DNA from: DATEPR01 sp036273855
GTDB lineage: Bacteria > Actinomycetota > Actinomycetes > Mycobacteriales > Pseudonocardiaceae
Assembly (NCBI GenBank): GCA_036273855.1
Contig: DASUGU010000142.1
Span: 1 to 64,000, forward strand
Reading direction: 5' to 3'
Length of the DNA: 64,000 nt
Of the stretch, positions 18,274 to 27,500 are shown piece by piece. Under the pieces are notes generated by a model. That model was not told the origin of the DNA. It was given only the letters and a program-made list of their open reading frames with translations, and did not search any database. A program made the position numbers and the translations under genes. Position 1 is the first letter of the stretch. Each line of letters opens with the position of its first letter.

Positions 18274-19736
18274 GCCACACCGGTCCGGACGCCTCTGACC
18301 AGCAGTGGAGCGGCGGCGTGGCTCAGGAAGCCCCACTGTTTCGGCTCGCCCTTGCCGCACGGGTAGCCGAAGATCCGCAGCTCGTCCGGCCCGGCGACCG
18401 CCTCCACGCCACGCCAGAACCGGGGCGTCGTGCCGCCGTAGGAGAAGTCGCGCAGCAGCCTGCCCTTGCGGCCGTTGCGGACCTCGTAGGCGACCTCGGT
18501 GCCGAACTGGAAGTTCATCCGCCGGTCGTCGATCGACCAGCTCCGGTTGTCCTCGATGTAGTAGCCGGTACCCAGGCGGTCCAGCAGTTCGTCCAGCGAG
18601 CCGCTGCCCGGTTCGAGGTAGACGTGGGTGGAGAAGCAGACCGGCAGGTAGCCCCAGCCGTCGCTGCGGGCGGCGCCGGTGACGTCCAGTCCGGCGCGGG
18701 CGGCTGAGTCGCGAGTGGACAGTGTGTTGCGCACGATGCCCTGGTCGATCAGCCGGACCCGACGGGCCGGGGTGCCCTCGTCGTCGAACGCGAAGCTGCC
18801 CCGGGTGCCCGGCACGGTCGGATCGGAGATGATCGACACCGCGGGCGAGCCGTAGTGCAGCGAGCCGACGTCCGCCACCGAGATGAACGACGTGCCGGCG
18901 AAGTTCCGCTCGTCGCCCAGCATTCTGTCCAGCTCCAGGGCGTGCCCGGCCGACTCGTGGATCTGCAGGGAAACCTGCTGCGCGCCGATGACCAGATCGT
19001 CCACGCCGGCCGGGGCGGTCGGCGCGGACAGCAGCGCGACGGCCTCCTCGCCGACCCTCGGCGCGTTGCCCGGCAGGTCGAGGCCGAGCACGAACTCCCA
19101 CCCGCTGCCGCCGGTGTTGCCGTGGAAGGAGTTGGGGTAGCTGCGGCGCTGCAACGCGCCGTCCGCCGCGGCCAGCGTGACGAGCATGCCGCCGGTCTCC
19201 ACGAGGCTCTGGTGCTGGCGGGAACCCTCCGTCGACGCGAAGTGCCGGTGCTGGCGCTTCGCGTTCACGCCGCACTGCACACTGATCACGCCGGGGACCC
19301 GCGCCGCCGCGATCGTCTGTTGCAGCAGCGTGTCGCGTTCGGCGGCGGGCACCGCGAACGGGTCGATCCGCACGTCGGTCGCGTAACCGCCGCTGGCCGG
19401 TTCGCGGGGTGGCAGCCGCACCGGTCTACCGGCACCGACACCCGCCTTCGCCACGTCGACGGCCCGCCGAGCCGCCGTCGCCGAGCTGTGCGAGTCCGCC
19501 AGCGGCAGCGACGCGAAGCCCCAGGCGCCGTCGACCAGCACCCGCACGCCGATGCCGATGGTCTGCTCGACGCGCTCCACCGGATCCCGGCCGAGCTGAT
19601 GGTAGGTGCGCAGTTCCTCGCCCTCGACGAGCCGCACGTCGGCGTACTCGACACCGTCCACAACGGACAGTGCGGTGTCCAGGACGGCGTTCGCGTCCGA
19701 TTCCTCGGCCAGGTCGCCCCAGTCGTGGGCCGTCAT
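18270..19736 (-). CDS. TldD-like metallopeptidase subunit
   Basis: 488 residues. The zinc motif HESAGH (H260, E261, H265) fits HExxxH of TldD, and a C-terminal C460-G-K-G matches the place of the Cys ligand in TldD proteins. Other conserved parts are RRSYPNSFHGN, SIISDPTVPGTRGSFAFDDEGTPARRV and the Cys/Arg-containing GRLLRDFSYGG. It is therefore likely active as a peptidase with the TldE partner just downstream. The gene starts inside the DapA stop by 4 nt. In this operon, with an imported peptide-like solute as probable substrate, it may cleave an amide bond; that is inference. Confidence 0.9.
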   Translation of the reverse strand: MTAHDWGDLAEESDANAVLDTALSVVDGVEYADVRLVEGEELRTYHQLGRDPVERVEQTIGIGVRVLVDGAWGFASLPLADSHSSATAARRAVDVAKAGVGAGRPVRLPPREPASGGYATDVRIDPFAVPAAERDTLLQQTIAAARVPGVISVQCGVNAKRQHRHFASTEGSRQHQSLVETGGMLVTLAAADGALQRRSYPNSFHGNTGGSGWEFVLGLDLPGNAPRVGEEAVALLSAPTAPAGVDDLVIGAQQVSLQIHESAGHALELDRMLGDERNFAGTSFISVADVGSLHYGSPAVSIISDPTVPGTRGSFAFDDEGTPARRVRLIDQGIVRNTLSTRDSAARAGLDVTGAARSDGWGYLPVCFSTHVYLEPGSGSLDELLDRLGTGYYIEDNRSWSIDDRRMNFQFGTEVAYEVRNGRKGRLLRDFSYGGTTPRFWRGVEAVAGPDELRIFGYPCGKGEPKQWGFLSHAAAPLLVRGVRTGVA

Positions 19737-20638
19737 GCCGTCACCGGTTCCCGGGTCGCGCTCAGGCCGACCCTGGCGAGCACGTCGTGCAGTTCGGCGA
19801 TCGTGTCGTCGTCCAGCGGGGCGCCGTCCCGGGTGCGGGCGCAGGCGATCGCACCGCGCAGCCGCAGCACCTCCTTGCGGATCGGCAGGCCGACCACGGT
19901 CTGGCCCTCGTAGGCGATGTAGGGCAGGTACCGGTCGAACACCGCGGCCGCGCCTGCCCGGTCGCCTGCTTCGTGGCGCACCCGCAGTGCGCGCAGGATC
20001 TCCGGAAACGCGAATCCGGTCATCGTGCCGGCGCCACCGTTGCGCAGTTCCCAGAGGGCGTTGACACCGCCGAGACCGCCGAACACGGTGAGGCCTGGCC
20101 GGACCGCGAGCAACCGGCTGATCTTCGGTGGCGTCGGTGGGTCCTCCAGCTTGACGATCGTGCTGCCGGTCGCGTCCAGCGCGGCGACCAGCGCCGACAC
20201 CGGCAGCCGCACACCGGTCGCGGCTGGCTCGTCCTGCACGATCACCGGCACGCCGGCGCCCTTGGTCGCCGTGGCGTAGAACCTGCCGATCAGGTCGGTG
20301 TCCCTGGCCAGGGTCGGCGCCGACACCATCACGGCGGCGGCACCCGAGGCGACCGCGGCGGCGACCCTGCTCGCCGTGACGGCGGCCGACGCGGCCGAAC
20401 ACCCGACGGCGACCGGAATCCGGCCGGCCGATGCCGCGACGAACGCCTCCTGCACGACGGACCGCTCGTCGTCGGTGAGCGCGGTCGCCTCCCCCATCAC
20501 GCCCAGCCCGGTCACGCCGTCGACACCCCAGTCGACGGCCGCGTCCACCAGCGTGTGGATGCTCGCGACGTCGACGGCGCCGTCCGGGGTGAACGGCGTC
20601 GGGCTGACGAACCAGGTTCCCGTGATGGGGACGGTCAC
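19733..20638 (-). CDS. DapA/NAL-family aldolase or lyase
   Basis: 301 residues of the dihydrodipicolinate synthase/N-acetylneuraminate lyase TIM barrel. The Schiff-base lysine is K163 (TIVKLEDPP). The carboxylate-binding loop GTTGE is GVMGE (46-50), and the catalytic Tyr of DapA (in YNVP) is Gln135 (VIVQDEP). It is therefore not a lysine-biosynthesis enzyme; it probably adds or splits pyruvate or a 2-oxoacid on another aldehyde. GTG start behind AGGAG. It overlaps tldD by 4 nt and lies 12 nt after the D-2-hydroxyacid dehydrogenase. Confidence 0.85.
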   Translation of the reverse strand: MTVPITGTWFVSPTPFTPDGAVDVASIHTLVDAAVDWGVDGVTGLGVMGEATALTDDERSVVQEAFVAASAGRIPVAVGCSAASAAVTASRVAAAVASGAAAVMVSAPTLARDTDLIGRFYATATKGAGVPVIVQDEPAATGVRLPVSALVAALDATGSTIVKLEDPPTPPKISRLLAVRPGLTVFGGLGGVNALWELRNGGAGTMTGFAFPEILRALRVRHEAGDRAGAAAVFDRYLPYIAYEGQTVVGLPIRKEVLRLRGAIACARTRDGAPLDDDTIAELHDVLARVGLSATREPVTA

Positions 20639-20650
20639 GTTTGCTCCTTG

Positions 20651-21673
20651 TCAGTAGCCCAGCTCGGGCCGGTAGAGGTTGCGCAGTGGCCGCCCGTCCC
20701 GCCACGCGGCGAGGTTGGCCACGAAGAGGTCGACGATCAGTTCGTTCTCGCCCACCAGCGTGGATGCCGAGTGCGGCGAGATCAGCACGTCGGCGCGGTC
20801 CCACAGCGGCGAGTCGACGGGCAGCGGTTCCGGGTCGGTCACGTCGAGCGCGGCCCCGCCGAGCCGGCCGGTCGCCAGCACGTCGACCAGCGCGGCCTGG
20901 TCGATCACCGGCCCGCGGGCGATGTTCACCACGACCGCGCCGTCGGGCAGCAGGTCGAACCGGCGGCGGTCGATCAGGTGCTCGGTCCGCGACGTCAGCG
21001 GAGTCGCGAGGACGAGGACGTCGGTGGCCGGCAGCACGGCGTCCAGCCCGTCGGTGTCGATCACGGTGACACCGGGCAGATCCGGTGCGCTGCCGCCGGG
21101 CCGGGTTACGCCGGTGACGTGCGTGCCGAGGGCGGCGAACGTCGTCGCGGTGTGCCTGCCGATGTGGCCGAGCCCGACGACGGTGACGCGACGGCCGTGC
21201 AGCGCGCGCGTGGTGTAGCGCTCCCAGTGGTGCCTGCGTTGCCGGTCCAGCAGTTCCGGCACACCCTTGATCAGGTACAGCGCGCCGGTGACGGCGAACT
21301 CGGTGAGCGGGACGGCGTGGGTGCCGGCGGCCGTGGTGAACACCACGTCCCCGGTGTCCAGGCCGTACCGGCGGACGAAACCGCCGATGCCCGCGCTGGT
21401 GGCCTGCACCCAGCGCAGCTTCGGGCAGTGGTGCAGCATCCGGCCCGGCTGCCACCAGTCGAAGTCGAAGGTGATCTGAGCGCGGCCCAGCAGGTCCCGC
21501 CACCGGGTCTGGCCGTCGGTGTCCAGTTCCGGCTTGACACCGCTGTGATCGGCGACGTAACGCGGCCTGGGCAGCAGCGCCGGCTCGTACAGCACCTCAC
21601 CGTCCCACGTGGACCGAATCCGGTCGACGAGTTCCGGCTCCAGGAAACTGGCGACCAGTACCGTCTCGTTCAT
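20651..21673 (-). CDS. D-2-hydroxyacid dehydrogenase, NAD-dependent
   Basis: 340 residues. The nucleotide-binding motif is VVGLGHIGRHTA, and the catalytic triad is visible: Arg in NIARGPVID, Glu in DPEPLP and His in ISPHSAS. The family reduces 2-oxoacids to D-2-hydroxyacids or the reverse. Next to a DapA-type aldolase that may produce a 2-oxoacid, it plausibly handles that product. ATG start; the upstream Gfo/Idh gene overlaps by 4 nt. Confidence 0.85.
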   Translation of the reverse strand: MNETVLVASFLEPELVDRIRSTWDGEVLYEPALLPRPRYVADHSGVKPELDTDGQTRWRDLLGRAQITFDFDWWQPGRMLHHCPKLRWVQATSAGIGGFVRRYGLDTGDVVFTTAAGTHAVPLTEFAVTGALYLIKGVPELLDRQRRHHWERYTTRALHGRRVTVVGLGHIGRHTATTFAALGTHVTGVTRPGGSAPDLPGVTVIDTDGLDAVLPATDVLVLATPLTSRTEHLIDRRRFDLLPDGAVVVNIARGPVIDQAALVDVLATGRLGGAALDVTDPEPLPVDSPLWDRADVLISPHSASTLVGENELIVDLFVANLAAWRDGRPLRNLYRPELGY

Positions 21674-22629
21674 CGGGCCGCCGCCCGCGCCAGGTCCAGC
21701 GCCCGCGCGTTGCCCGGCGCGTCGATCGCGGCCAGGTGTCGCGGTGCGGCCGTGCCGGCGACGACAGCGGCGACGTGCTCGATGCCGTGCTGGAACGCGC
21801 GCGCCGGATCGGCCCGCCAGGCCTCCGACCGCTCACCGCCCAGCCACAGTTCGACGGTGTCGTGTTCGGTCGGGTGGAAGGGATTGCTCACCCGCAGCTC
21901 CCCGTCCGCGCCGATCAGCCTGGTGTAGGTGGACGGTGCCCTGCGCATGCCGACGGAGAAGAGGAGCCGCCGGTCGTCCGGGAACGTCGCGATCGACGTG
22001 AACTCGGCGTCGACACCGGACTTCGACACCACCTCGGCCGAGGCGAACCGGTCCGGCTCGGCGCCGAAGAGCAGCCGGGCCAGCCGGATCGGGTAGCACC
22101 CGACGTCCAGCAGCGCGCCGCCGCCCAGGCCGGCGTTCCACCGGATGTTCTCCGGTTTCGTCACCCGGAAGTGGAACTCGGAGATGATCTCGCGCAGCCC
22201 GCCGATCGGACCGCCGGGCGCGCACAGGTCCGCCAGCGACGCGGTCTGCGGGTGGAACGGAAAGACGAACGCCTCCCACAGCAACGCGTCGCCGACCTGG
22301 CCGATCAGCCCGTTCACCTCGGCCGCGTCCAGGCCCAGCGGCTTCTCGCAGAGCACACCCTTGCCGGTCGCCGCGGCCCGTGCCGCCCAGTGCACGTGCT
22401 GGTCGTTGGGCAACGCGATGTAGACGGCGTCCACGTCGTCGGCCTCGATCGCCGCGTCGTAGGAGACCGCGCGACCGGTCCGGTTCTCCTTCGCCCACGC
22501 GGCGGCGCGTTCCGGATCGCGGCTGCCGACCGCGACCGCGACGTGCCCGGCCTTGCGCATCGCGGGCAGGAACTGGCGGGCCGCGATGTTCGCCGTGCCG
22601 AGCACCGCCCACCGGGTCGGCGTGGTCAC
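21670..22629 (-). CDS. Gfo/Idh/MocA-family oxidoreductase
   Basis: 319 residues from GTG 22629, whose GTGA overlaps the GntR stop. The N-terminal Rossmann fold reads WAVLGTANIAARQFLPAM, with the conserved EKP in GVLCEKPLGLDAAEVN; the C-terminal substrate barrel contains GGGALLDVGCYPIRLARLLFG, with the Asp/His positions of the family. Members use NAD(P) on sugars, inositols or imines. It is one of three such genes in this neighbourhood, consistent with polyol- or sugar-acid-type substrates. Confidence 0.85.
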   Translation of the reverse strand: MTTPTRWAVLGTANIAARQFLPAMRKAGHVAVAVGSRDPERAAAWAKENRTGRAVSYDAAIEADDVDAVYIALPNDQHVHWAARAAATGKGVLCEKPLGLDAAEVNGLIGQVGDALLWEAFVFPFHPQTASLADLCAPGGPIGGLREIISEFHFRVTKPENIRWNAGLGGGALLDVGCYPIRLARLLFGAEPDRFASAEVVSKSGVDAEFTSIATFPDDRRLLFSVGMRRAPSTYTRLIGADGELRVSNPFHPTEHDTVELWLGGERSEAWRADPARAFQHGIEHVAAVVAGTAAPRHLAAIDAPGNARALDLARAAAR

Positions 22630-23297
22630 GAGTCCTCCAGCGGGTGCCCGATGTAGTGATCCCGCAGCGCCGCGACGACCGTGCTCGCCGGCTGCTCGCG
22701 GAAGGCCGTGATCAGCGTGGCGTGCATCTGGACCGTCGCCTGCAGGTCGATCTTCTGCCGGTCCAGCGACGACCGCATCAACGCACCCATCTGGCCGTTC
22801 AGCCCGGTCCACATGTCCACGATCAGCGGGTGGCCGGACGCAGCCACGATCACCTTGTGCAGGTCGGTGTCCGCCTCGACGACACCGGCCAGGTCACCCT
22901 TGGCGGCACACAGGTCCATCACCGCGAGCACGTCGTCCATCCGGTCGGCCAGGTCCCGCCGCCGGGCCCGGCTCAGGCCCTTGAGCGCGATCTCCTCCAG
23001 CGCGAAACGGGCGAAACACACCTCTCGCGCGTCCGCCTCGGACATCCGGATGACCGTGGTGCCGCGCCGAGGGGTGATCTCGATCAGCCGCTCGGCCTGC
23101 AGTTCCCGCATCGCCGCACGGACCGTCGTGCGGCTCACCCCGAACTCCTCGGCGAGCGCGACCTCCAGCAACGGCGTACCCGCCGGGATCTCGTTGTTCA
23201 GGATCCGGGCCCGCAGGATCTCGTGCACCGACTCGGGCAGCGACAGGTGCCTGAGCACGCTCTTCTTGACTCGTCCGGTCTGCGATGACTGCGCCAC
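22626..23297 (-). CDS. GntR-family regulator, FCD (FadR) type
   Basis: 223 residues. The winged helix (LPESVHEILRARILNNEIPAG to VSRTTVRAAMRELQAERLIEITPRRGTTV) is followed by a helical FCD ligand-binding domain with the metal-site pattern: Asp/His in EADTDLHKVIVAASGHPLI and His in QMHATLITAF and DHYIGH. FCD regulators sense small carboxylates or sugar acids and usually release DNA on binding. It sits in the middle of the operon, an unusual place that gives direct feedback. The inverted repeat at 30185-30205 is the best candidate operator. GTG start with a weak ribosome site. Confidence 0.85.
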   Translation of the reverse strand: MAQSSQTGRVKKSVLRHLSLPESVHEILRARILNNEIPAGTPLLEVALAEEFGVSRTTVRAAMRELQAERLIEITPRRGTTVIRMSEADAREVCFARFALEEIALKGLSRARRRDLADRMDDVLAVMDLCAAKGDLAGVVEADTDLHKVIVAASGHPLIVDMWTGLNGQMGALMRSSLDRQKIDLQATVQMHATLITAFREQPASTVVAALRDHYIGHPLEDS

Positions 23298-23348
23298 GTG
23301 GTCGTTCTCTCCCTCGTCGATGCTGCTGCGGCGGTGTGACCCCCCGCG

Positions 23349-24470
23349 TCAGTCCCGGAGCGGGAAGTCGACCCAGGCACGGCCGCGGTGGGCCCGCTCG
23401 AACGCGTTGATCGTCTGCTGGACGAGCGCGCCCTGCCGGAAGTCGCCCTGGTTGGTGCTGCCGCCGTCGAGGATCTCGGTGGCGAAATCCTTCAGCAGGC
23501 TGGAATAGAAAAGATACGGCCACGGCTCGCGGGAATGACCGCCTTCCGGGAAGAAGCGCTGTGGGATCTCTCGCTCCACGAACTCGACGTGCTCCTTGGT
23601 GGCGGTCCGGATCGTCTGGCAGATGCCGAACTCCTCGACCAGTCGCACGATGATGGCGCCCGCCGAACCGTAGATCCGCACCTCGATACCCGGGTAGTTA
23701 CCGACCGTCACGTACGAGGACTGCACGGAGGCCAGCCGCCCACCGCCGAACTCGGCGATCCACATGTCACCGTCGTCGATGTTCACCCGCTCCATCCGGC
23801 CGGTGTCGCGGACCATCCGCTCCGGCACGAAATTGCGCATGGTGCCGACGACGGCCTGCAACGGACTGCCCATCCACCAGTGCATGATGTCGATCACCGG
23901 GGCGCCGTAGCCCTCGATGGACGAGACCGCGATCACGTCGGGATCGGCGTCGCCGTGCATCTGGCGTAACGGCGTCGCCGGGTCCAGCCACTGGCTGTTC
24001 TGCTCGTACGCGTTGAGCAGGTACGGCTCGCCGATGAAGCCCTGGTCGATCAGCTCGGCCGCGTAGAGGGTGGCGGGCGCGTAGCGGAAGGTGAAGCCCA
24101 GCTTGGTCTTCAGGCCCTTGCTCTCCGCCAGGTCGGCCGCCTCGACCACCTTCGGGTAGTCACTGTGCACCGGCTTCTCGCACAGCACGTGCTTGCCGGC
24201 CTCCAGGGCGGCCCAGGTGACCTCCCAGTGTGCCGCGTTCCCGGTGACGACGTCGATGACGTCGATGTCCGGATCGGCGACCAGCGCCCGGTAGTCCGAC
24301 TCGGTCCGCTCGACGCCGAACTCCCGGCCGGCGGCCCGGCGCGCGTCCGCGTCGGTGTCCGCGAGCGCGACGACCTCGCAGCGGGGATCACGTTGCCACC
24401 CGGGGATGTGCGATCGCACGGCCCACCGGCCCGTGCCGACGACTCCGACCCGGAGCTTGTCCTGTCTCAC
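23349..24470 (-). CDS. Gfo/Idh/MocA-family oxidoreductase
   Basis: 373 residues. The Rossmann start is LRVGVVGTGRWAVRSHIPGW, with the conserved LCEKPVHSDYP near residue 100; the C-terminal domain has VIDIMHWWMGSPLQAVVG, with the His-Trp region typical of the family, and extra length compared with the 319-residue paralogue. The GTG start overlaps the ABC ATPase stop by 4 nt. The low similarity to the other two copies implies a separate step or substrate rather than recent duplication. Confidence 0.85.
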   Translation of the reverse strand: MRQDKLRVGVVGTGRWAVRSHIPGWQRDPRCEVVALADTDADARRAAGREFGVERTESDYRALVADPDIDVIDVVTGNAAHWEVTWAALEAGKHVLCEKPVHSDYPKVVEAADLAESKGLKTKLGFTFRYAPATLYAAELIDQGFIGEPYLLNAYEQNSQWLDPATPLRQMHGDADPDVIAVSSIEGYGAPVIDIMHWWMGSPLQAVVGTMRNFVPERMVRDTGRMERVNIDDGDMWIAEFGGGRLASVQSSYVTVGNYPGIEVRIYGSAGAIIVRLVEEFGICQTIRTATKEHVEFVEREIPQRFFPEGGHSREPWPYLFYSSLLKDFATEILDGGSTNQGDFRQGALVQQTINAFERAHRGRAWVDFPLRD

Positions 24471-25609
24471 AAGACCTCCCGTTCGACTGCTGCGACGCCG
24501 GCCGACGACGGCAGAGCGGGTGACTCGAGTTCACCCTTGGCGGCTGCGGCGACCAGGTCGATCTCCTGGTGCCGCACACACCGGACACGGTGCCCGGAGG
24601 CCGACGCGTCCGCGAGTTCACTGGGCTGCCGCGTGCACTTCGGTTCGGCGAAGGCACAGCGGTCCGCGAACCGGCAGCCGCTGCCCAGGTCGATCAGGTG
24701 CGGCGGCGACCCGGGAATCGTGGTCAGTGGGCGCTGCCTGGGCACGGCGCCGGGCAGGGAGTTCAGCAGCGCCGCCGTGTACGGGTGTTTCGGCGACCGC
24801 AGCACCTCGTCGACGCCGGCGAGCTCGACGATCTGACCCGCGTACATCACGGCGACCCGGTCGCACACCTGCGCGACGACGGACAGGTCGTGGCTGACCA
24901 GCACCAGGCTCAGTCCGTTGTCGCGTTGCAGGGACAGCAGCAGCTTCAGGATCTGGTCCTGGATGATCACGTCCAGCGCCGTCGTCGGCTCGTCGGCGAT
25001 CAGCAGTTGCGGCTCGCCGGCCAGCGCGATCGCGATCAGCGTGCGCTGCAGCATGCCGCCGCTGAACTGGTGCGGGTAGTCGCGCAACCGCTTCTCCGGC
25101 GCCGGAATGCCGACCATCGTCATGAGTTCGACGACCCTGGCCCGGCGGGCCGCGGGCGGCAGCGACGAGTGGGTCTCCACCGCTTCGGCGACCTGGGCGC
25201 CGATCCGCCGGATCGGGTTCAGCGACGTCATCGGGTTCTGCGGGATCATCGCGACGTAACGGCCCCACAGCGACCGCAGCTTGCCCGGCGGCACGCCCAG
25301 CACCTCGGACACGCCGGCCGCGGGGTAGCCGACGCTGCCCTCGTGCGTCGACCGAGCGGTGGGCAGCAGGCCGAGCATGGCGCGGCAGGTCACGGTCTTG
25401 CCGCTACCGGTCTCACCGACCACGCCGAGCACCTCGTTGCGGCGCACCGTCAACGTGACGTCGTCGGCCGCGGTGACCGTGCCGTGGTCGGTGGGGATGT
25501 GCACGGACAGCCCTCTGACGTCCAGGGCCACGTCGTGGTCGGGCTCCGGCACGTCGGACGATGTCAGCGGCATCGTGGTCTTCCCCCGGGTGAGAGTGGT
25601 GTCGGCCAT
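24467..25609 (-). CDS. Peptide/dipeptide ABC transporter ATPase (DppD/OppD type)
   Basis: 380 residues. Walker A GETGSGKT, Q-loop MIPQNPMTSLNPI, signature FSGGMLQR, Walker B LLIADEPTTALD, H-loop SHDLSVV. The C-terminal oligopeptide-transporter extension has its Cys cluster (CRFADRCAFAEPKC, then RCVRH), which in Opp/Dpp ATPases can hold an iron-sulfur cluster. It powers import with the permeases just upstream. Its start overlaps the DppC-like stop (TGATG). Confidence 0.9.
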   Translation of the reverse strand: MADTTLTRGKTTMPLTSSDVPEPDHDVALDVRGLSVHIPTDHGTVTAADDVTLTVRRNEVLGVVGETGSGKTVTCRAMLGLLPTARSTHEGSVGYPAAGVSEVLGVPPGKLRSLWGRYVAMIPQNPMTSLNPIRRIGAQVAEAVETHSSLPPAARRARVVELMTMVGIPAPEKRLRDYPHQFSGGMLQRTLIAIALAGEPQLLIADEPTTALDVIIQDQILKLLLSLQRDNGLSLVLVSHDLSVVAQVCDRVAVMYAGQIVELAGVDEVLRSPKHPYTAALLNSLPGAVPRQRPLTTIPGSPPHLIDLGSGCRFADRCAFAEPKCTRQPSELADASASGHRVRCVRHQEIDLVAAAAKGELESPALPSSAGVAAVEREVL

Positions 25610-26496
25610 CAGCGCGCGTCCTTCGGCCGCAGCGCGTCGGCCAGCCCGTCACCGATGAGGCTCAGCGCGACACCGAGCAACACCAGCGCGAGACCGGGCA
25701 GGATGGACAGCCACCACTGCGACAGGATGTAGTTCTGGCCTTCGGCGATGATCGAGCCCCATTCCGGCGTCGGCTGGCGGATGCCGATGCCGAGGAAGCC
25801 CAGGGACGCGCCGAGCAGCACGTTCCCGACGGCGTCGACCATCGCGAAGATGAGGCAGGCGGGCAGCACGCTGGGCAGCGCGTGCCGGAAGATGGTCCGC
25901 AGGTGGGAGAACCCGAGCGCACGGGCGGCGACGACGTACCCGTATCCGTTGGCGGACACGGTGTGGCCGTTGGCGATCCGCGCATAGCTGACCCAGCTGG
26001 CCACCCACAGCGCGATGAACAGGTTGAACAGGCTCGGGCCGAGCATGGCGATGATCGCGATCACCAGGACGATGAACGGGAACGCGAACACCAGGTCCAC
26101 CAACCGCATCGCGAGCGTGCCGAACGGCCTGCCGAAATGACCGGCGAACAGGCCGTAGACCATGCCGAAGACCAACGTCACCGACGTGGCGCCGAACGCG
26201 ATCGCCAGGTCGTACCGGCCGCCGTAGAGGATGCGGGACAGCAGGTCCCTGCCGAACTCGTCGGTGCCCAGCGGATGGCCCGGCGAGAACGGCGCCAGCA
26301 GCGGGTGCAGCGGATCGATCGCGGTCGGCGAGTAGTCGGTGAACAGCGGTGCGCCGACACACGCCACCACGATGATCAGCAGCAGCACGCAACCGGTGAT
26401 CAGCGCCACCCTGCCGCGCAGGAAGGTCGGGATGGCGCCCTGCGCCCTGGCGATGACCCGGCCGCGGGCCGGATACGTGGGGTTCGTGGCGACCAC
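25609..26496 (-). CDS. Peptide/dipeptide ABC transporter permease (DppC type)
   Basis: 295 residues with about six membrane helices, starting with RVALITGCVLLLIIVVACVGAPL and containing the DppC-type HPLGTDEFGRDLLSRILYGGRYDL. The EAA loop (AARALGFSHLRTIFRHALPSVLPA) is where the ATPase docks. GTG start at 26496, one base after the DppB stop. It forms the heterodimeric channel with the DppB-like protein. Confidence 0.9.
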   Translation of the reverse strand: MVATNPTYPARGRVIARAQGAIPTFLRGRVALITGCVLLLIIVVACVGAPLFTDYSPTAIDPLHPLLAPFSPGHPLGTDEFGRDLLSRILYGGRYDLAIAFGATSVTLVFGMVYGLFAGHFGRPFGTLAMRLVDLVFAFPFIVLVIAIIAMLGPSLFNLFIALWVASWVSYARIANGHTVSANGYGYVVAARALGFSHLRTIFRHALPSVLPACLIFAMVDAVGNVLLGASLGFLGIGIRQPTPEWGSIIAEGQNYILSQWWLSILPGLALVLLGVALSLIGDGLADALRPKDAR

Positions 26497-26497
26497 G

Positions 26498-27445
26498 TCA
26501 CACCGCCTTCAGGGTCAGTCGGGGATCGAGTGTCACGTGCACGACGTCGGTGAGCAGGTTGACCACCAGTACGAAGACACCGAAGAACAACGTGAGTCCC
26601 TGCACGACCGGGAAGTCACGGGTGGACACGGAACTGACCAGCAGGCTGCCCAGGCCGGGAATGGAGAACACGTTCTCGATGATCACCGTGCCGCCGACCA
26701 GGAACGCGAGGTTGACACCGAACACCACGACCAGCGGCAGCAACGAGTTCGGCAGCACGTCCCGCCGCAACACCGTGAACCACCTGGTGCCCTTGAGTCG
26801 CGCTGTGGTGATGTAGTCGGCGCCCAGGGTCTCCAGCACCGTCGCCCGCAGCGAGCGGACCAGCACCGTGGAGAACGGGATGGCCAGTGTGACGGCGGGC
26901 AGGAACAGGTGGCCGATGTGGGACGCGAACCCGGTGCCGTAGCCCTCGATCGGGAAGATCGGGATCTTCACGCCGAAGAACAGGATCAGCAGCACACCGA
27001 TCAGGAACCCGGGCAACGCGAACCCGACCAGGAAGAACACGCGCGCCGCGTGGTCGAAGAAACCACCTTGACGCAGTGCCGAGATCGTGCCGAGCGGAAT
27101 CGTGATCAGCACGGTGAGAATGCCCGCGAACACGACCAGGAACAGCGTCGCGGGCAGTCGCGTGACGATCTCGTGCCCGACCGAGTCGTGGTAGTAGTAC
27201 GACGTGCCGAGGTTGCCGGTCAGGCTGTTGTGCAGGAAGAACCAGTACTGGCCGGGCAACGACTGGTCCAGGCCGAGACCGTGGTTCAGGGCCGCGGCCG
27301 CCTGCGGCGTGTAGTGGTTGCCCAGCAACTGGGTCGCCGGATCGCCTGGCACCAGCCGGATCAGCACGAACGACACGATCGTGATGCCGACCAGGATCGG
27401 GATCATCTGGCCGATGCGCCTGCCGAGGTAGAACAGCAACTGCAT
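26498..27445 (-). CDS. Peptide/dipeptide ABC transporter permease (DppB type)
   Basis: 315 residues with about six membrane helices. The N-terminus (LGRRIGQMIPILVGITIVSFVLIRLVPGDPA) is typical of DppB, and the EAA loop is ITTARLKGTRWFTVLRRDVLPNSLLP. ATG start behind AGGAG. It lies 55 nt after the solute-binding-protein gene. Confidence 0.9.
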   Translation of the reverse strand: MQLLFYLGRRIGQMIPILVGITIVSFVLIRLVPGDPATQLLGNHYTPQAAAALNHGLGLDQSLPGQYWFFLHNSLTGNLGTSYYYHDSVGHEIVTRLPATLFLVVFAGILTVLITIPLGTISALRQGGFFDHAARVFFLVGFALPGFLIGVLLILFFGVKIPIFPIEGYGTGFASHIGHLFLPAVTLAIPFSTVLVRSLRATVLETLGADYITTARLKGTRWFTVLRRDVLPNSLLPLVVVFGVNLAFLVGGTVIIENVFSIPGLGSLLVSSVSTRDFPVVQGLTLFFGVFVLVVNLLTDVVHVTLDPRLTLKAV

Positions 27446-27500
27446 CTCGTCGTCTCCTTTCCGGTGATCGCGGAAAACGGTGCCAGGCGGCCGGCTACCA

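Noticed and set aside
19409..21928. An 839-codon plus-strand frame
   Set aside because: It lies opposite TldD, DapA and D-2-hydroxyacid dehydrogenase genes whose catalytic motifs are clear; composition is that of an antisense shadow.
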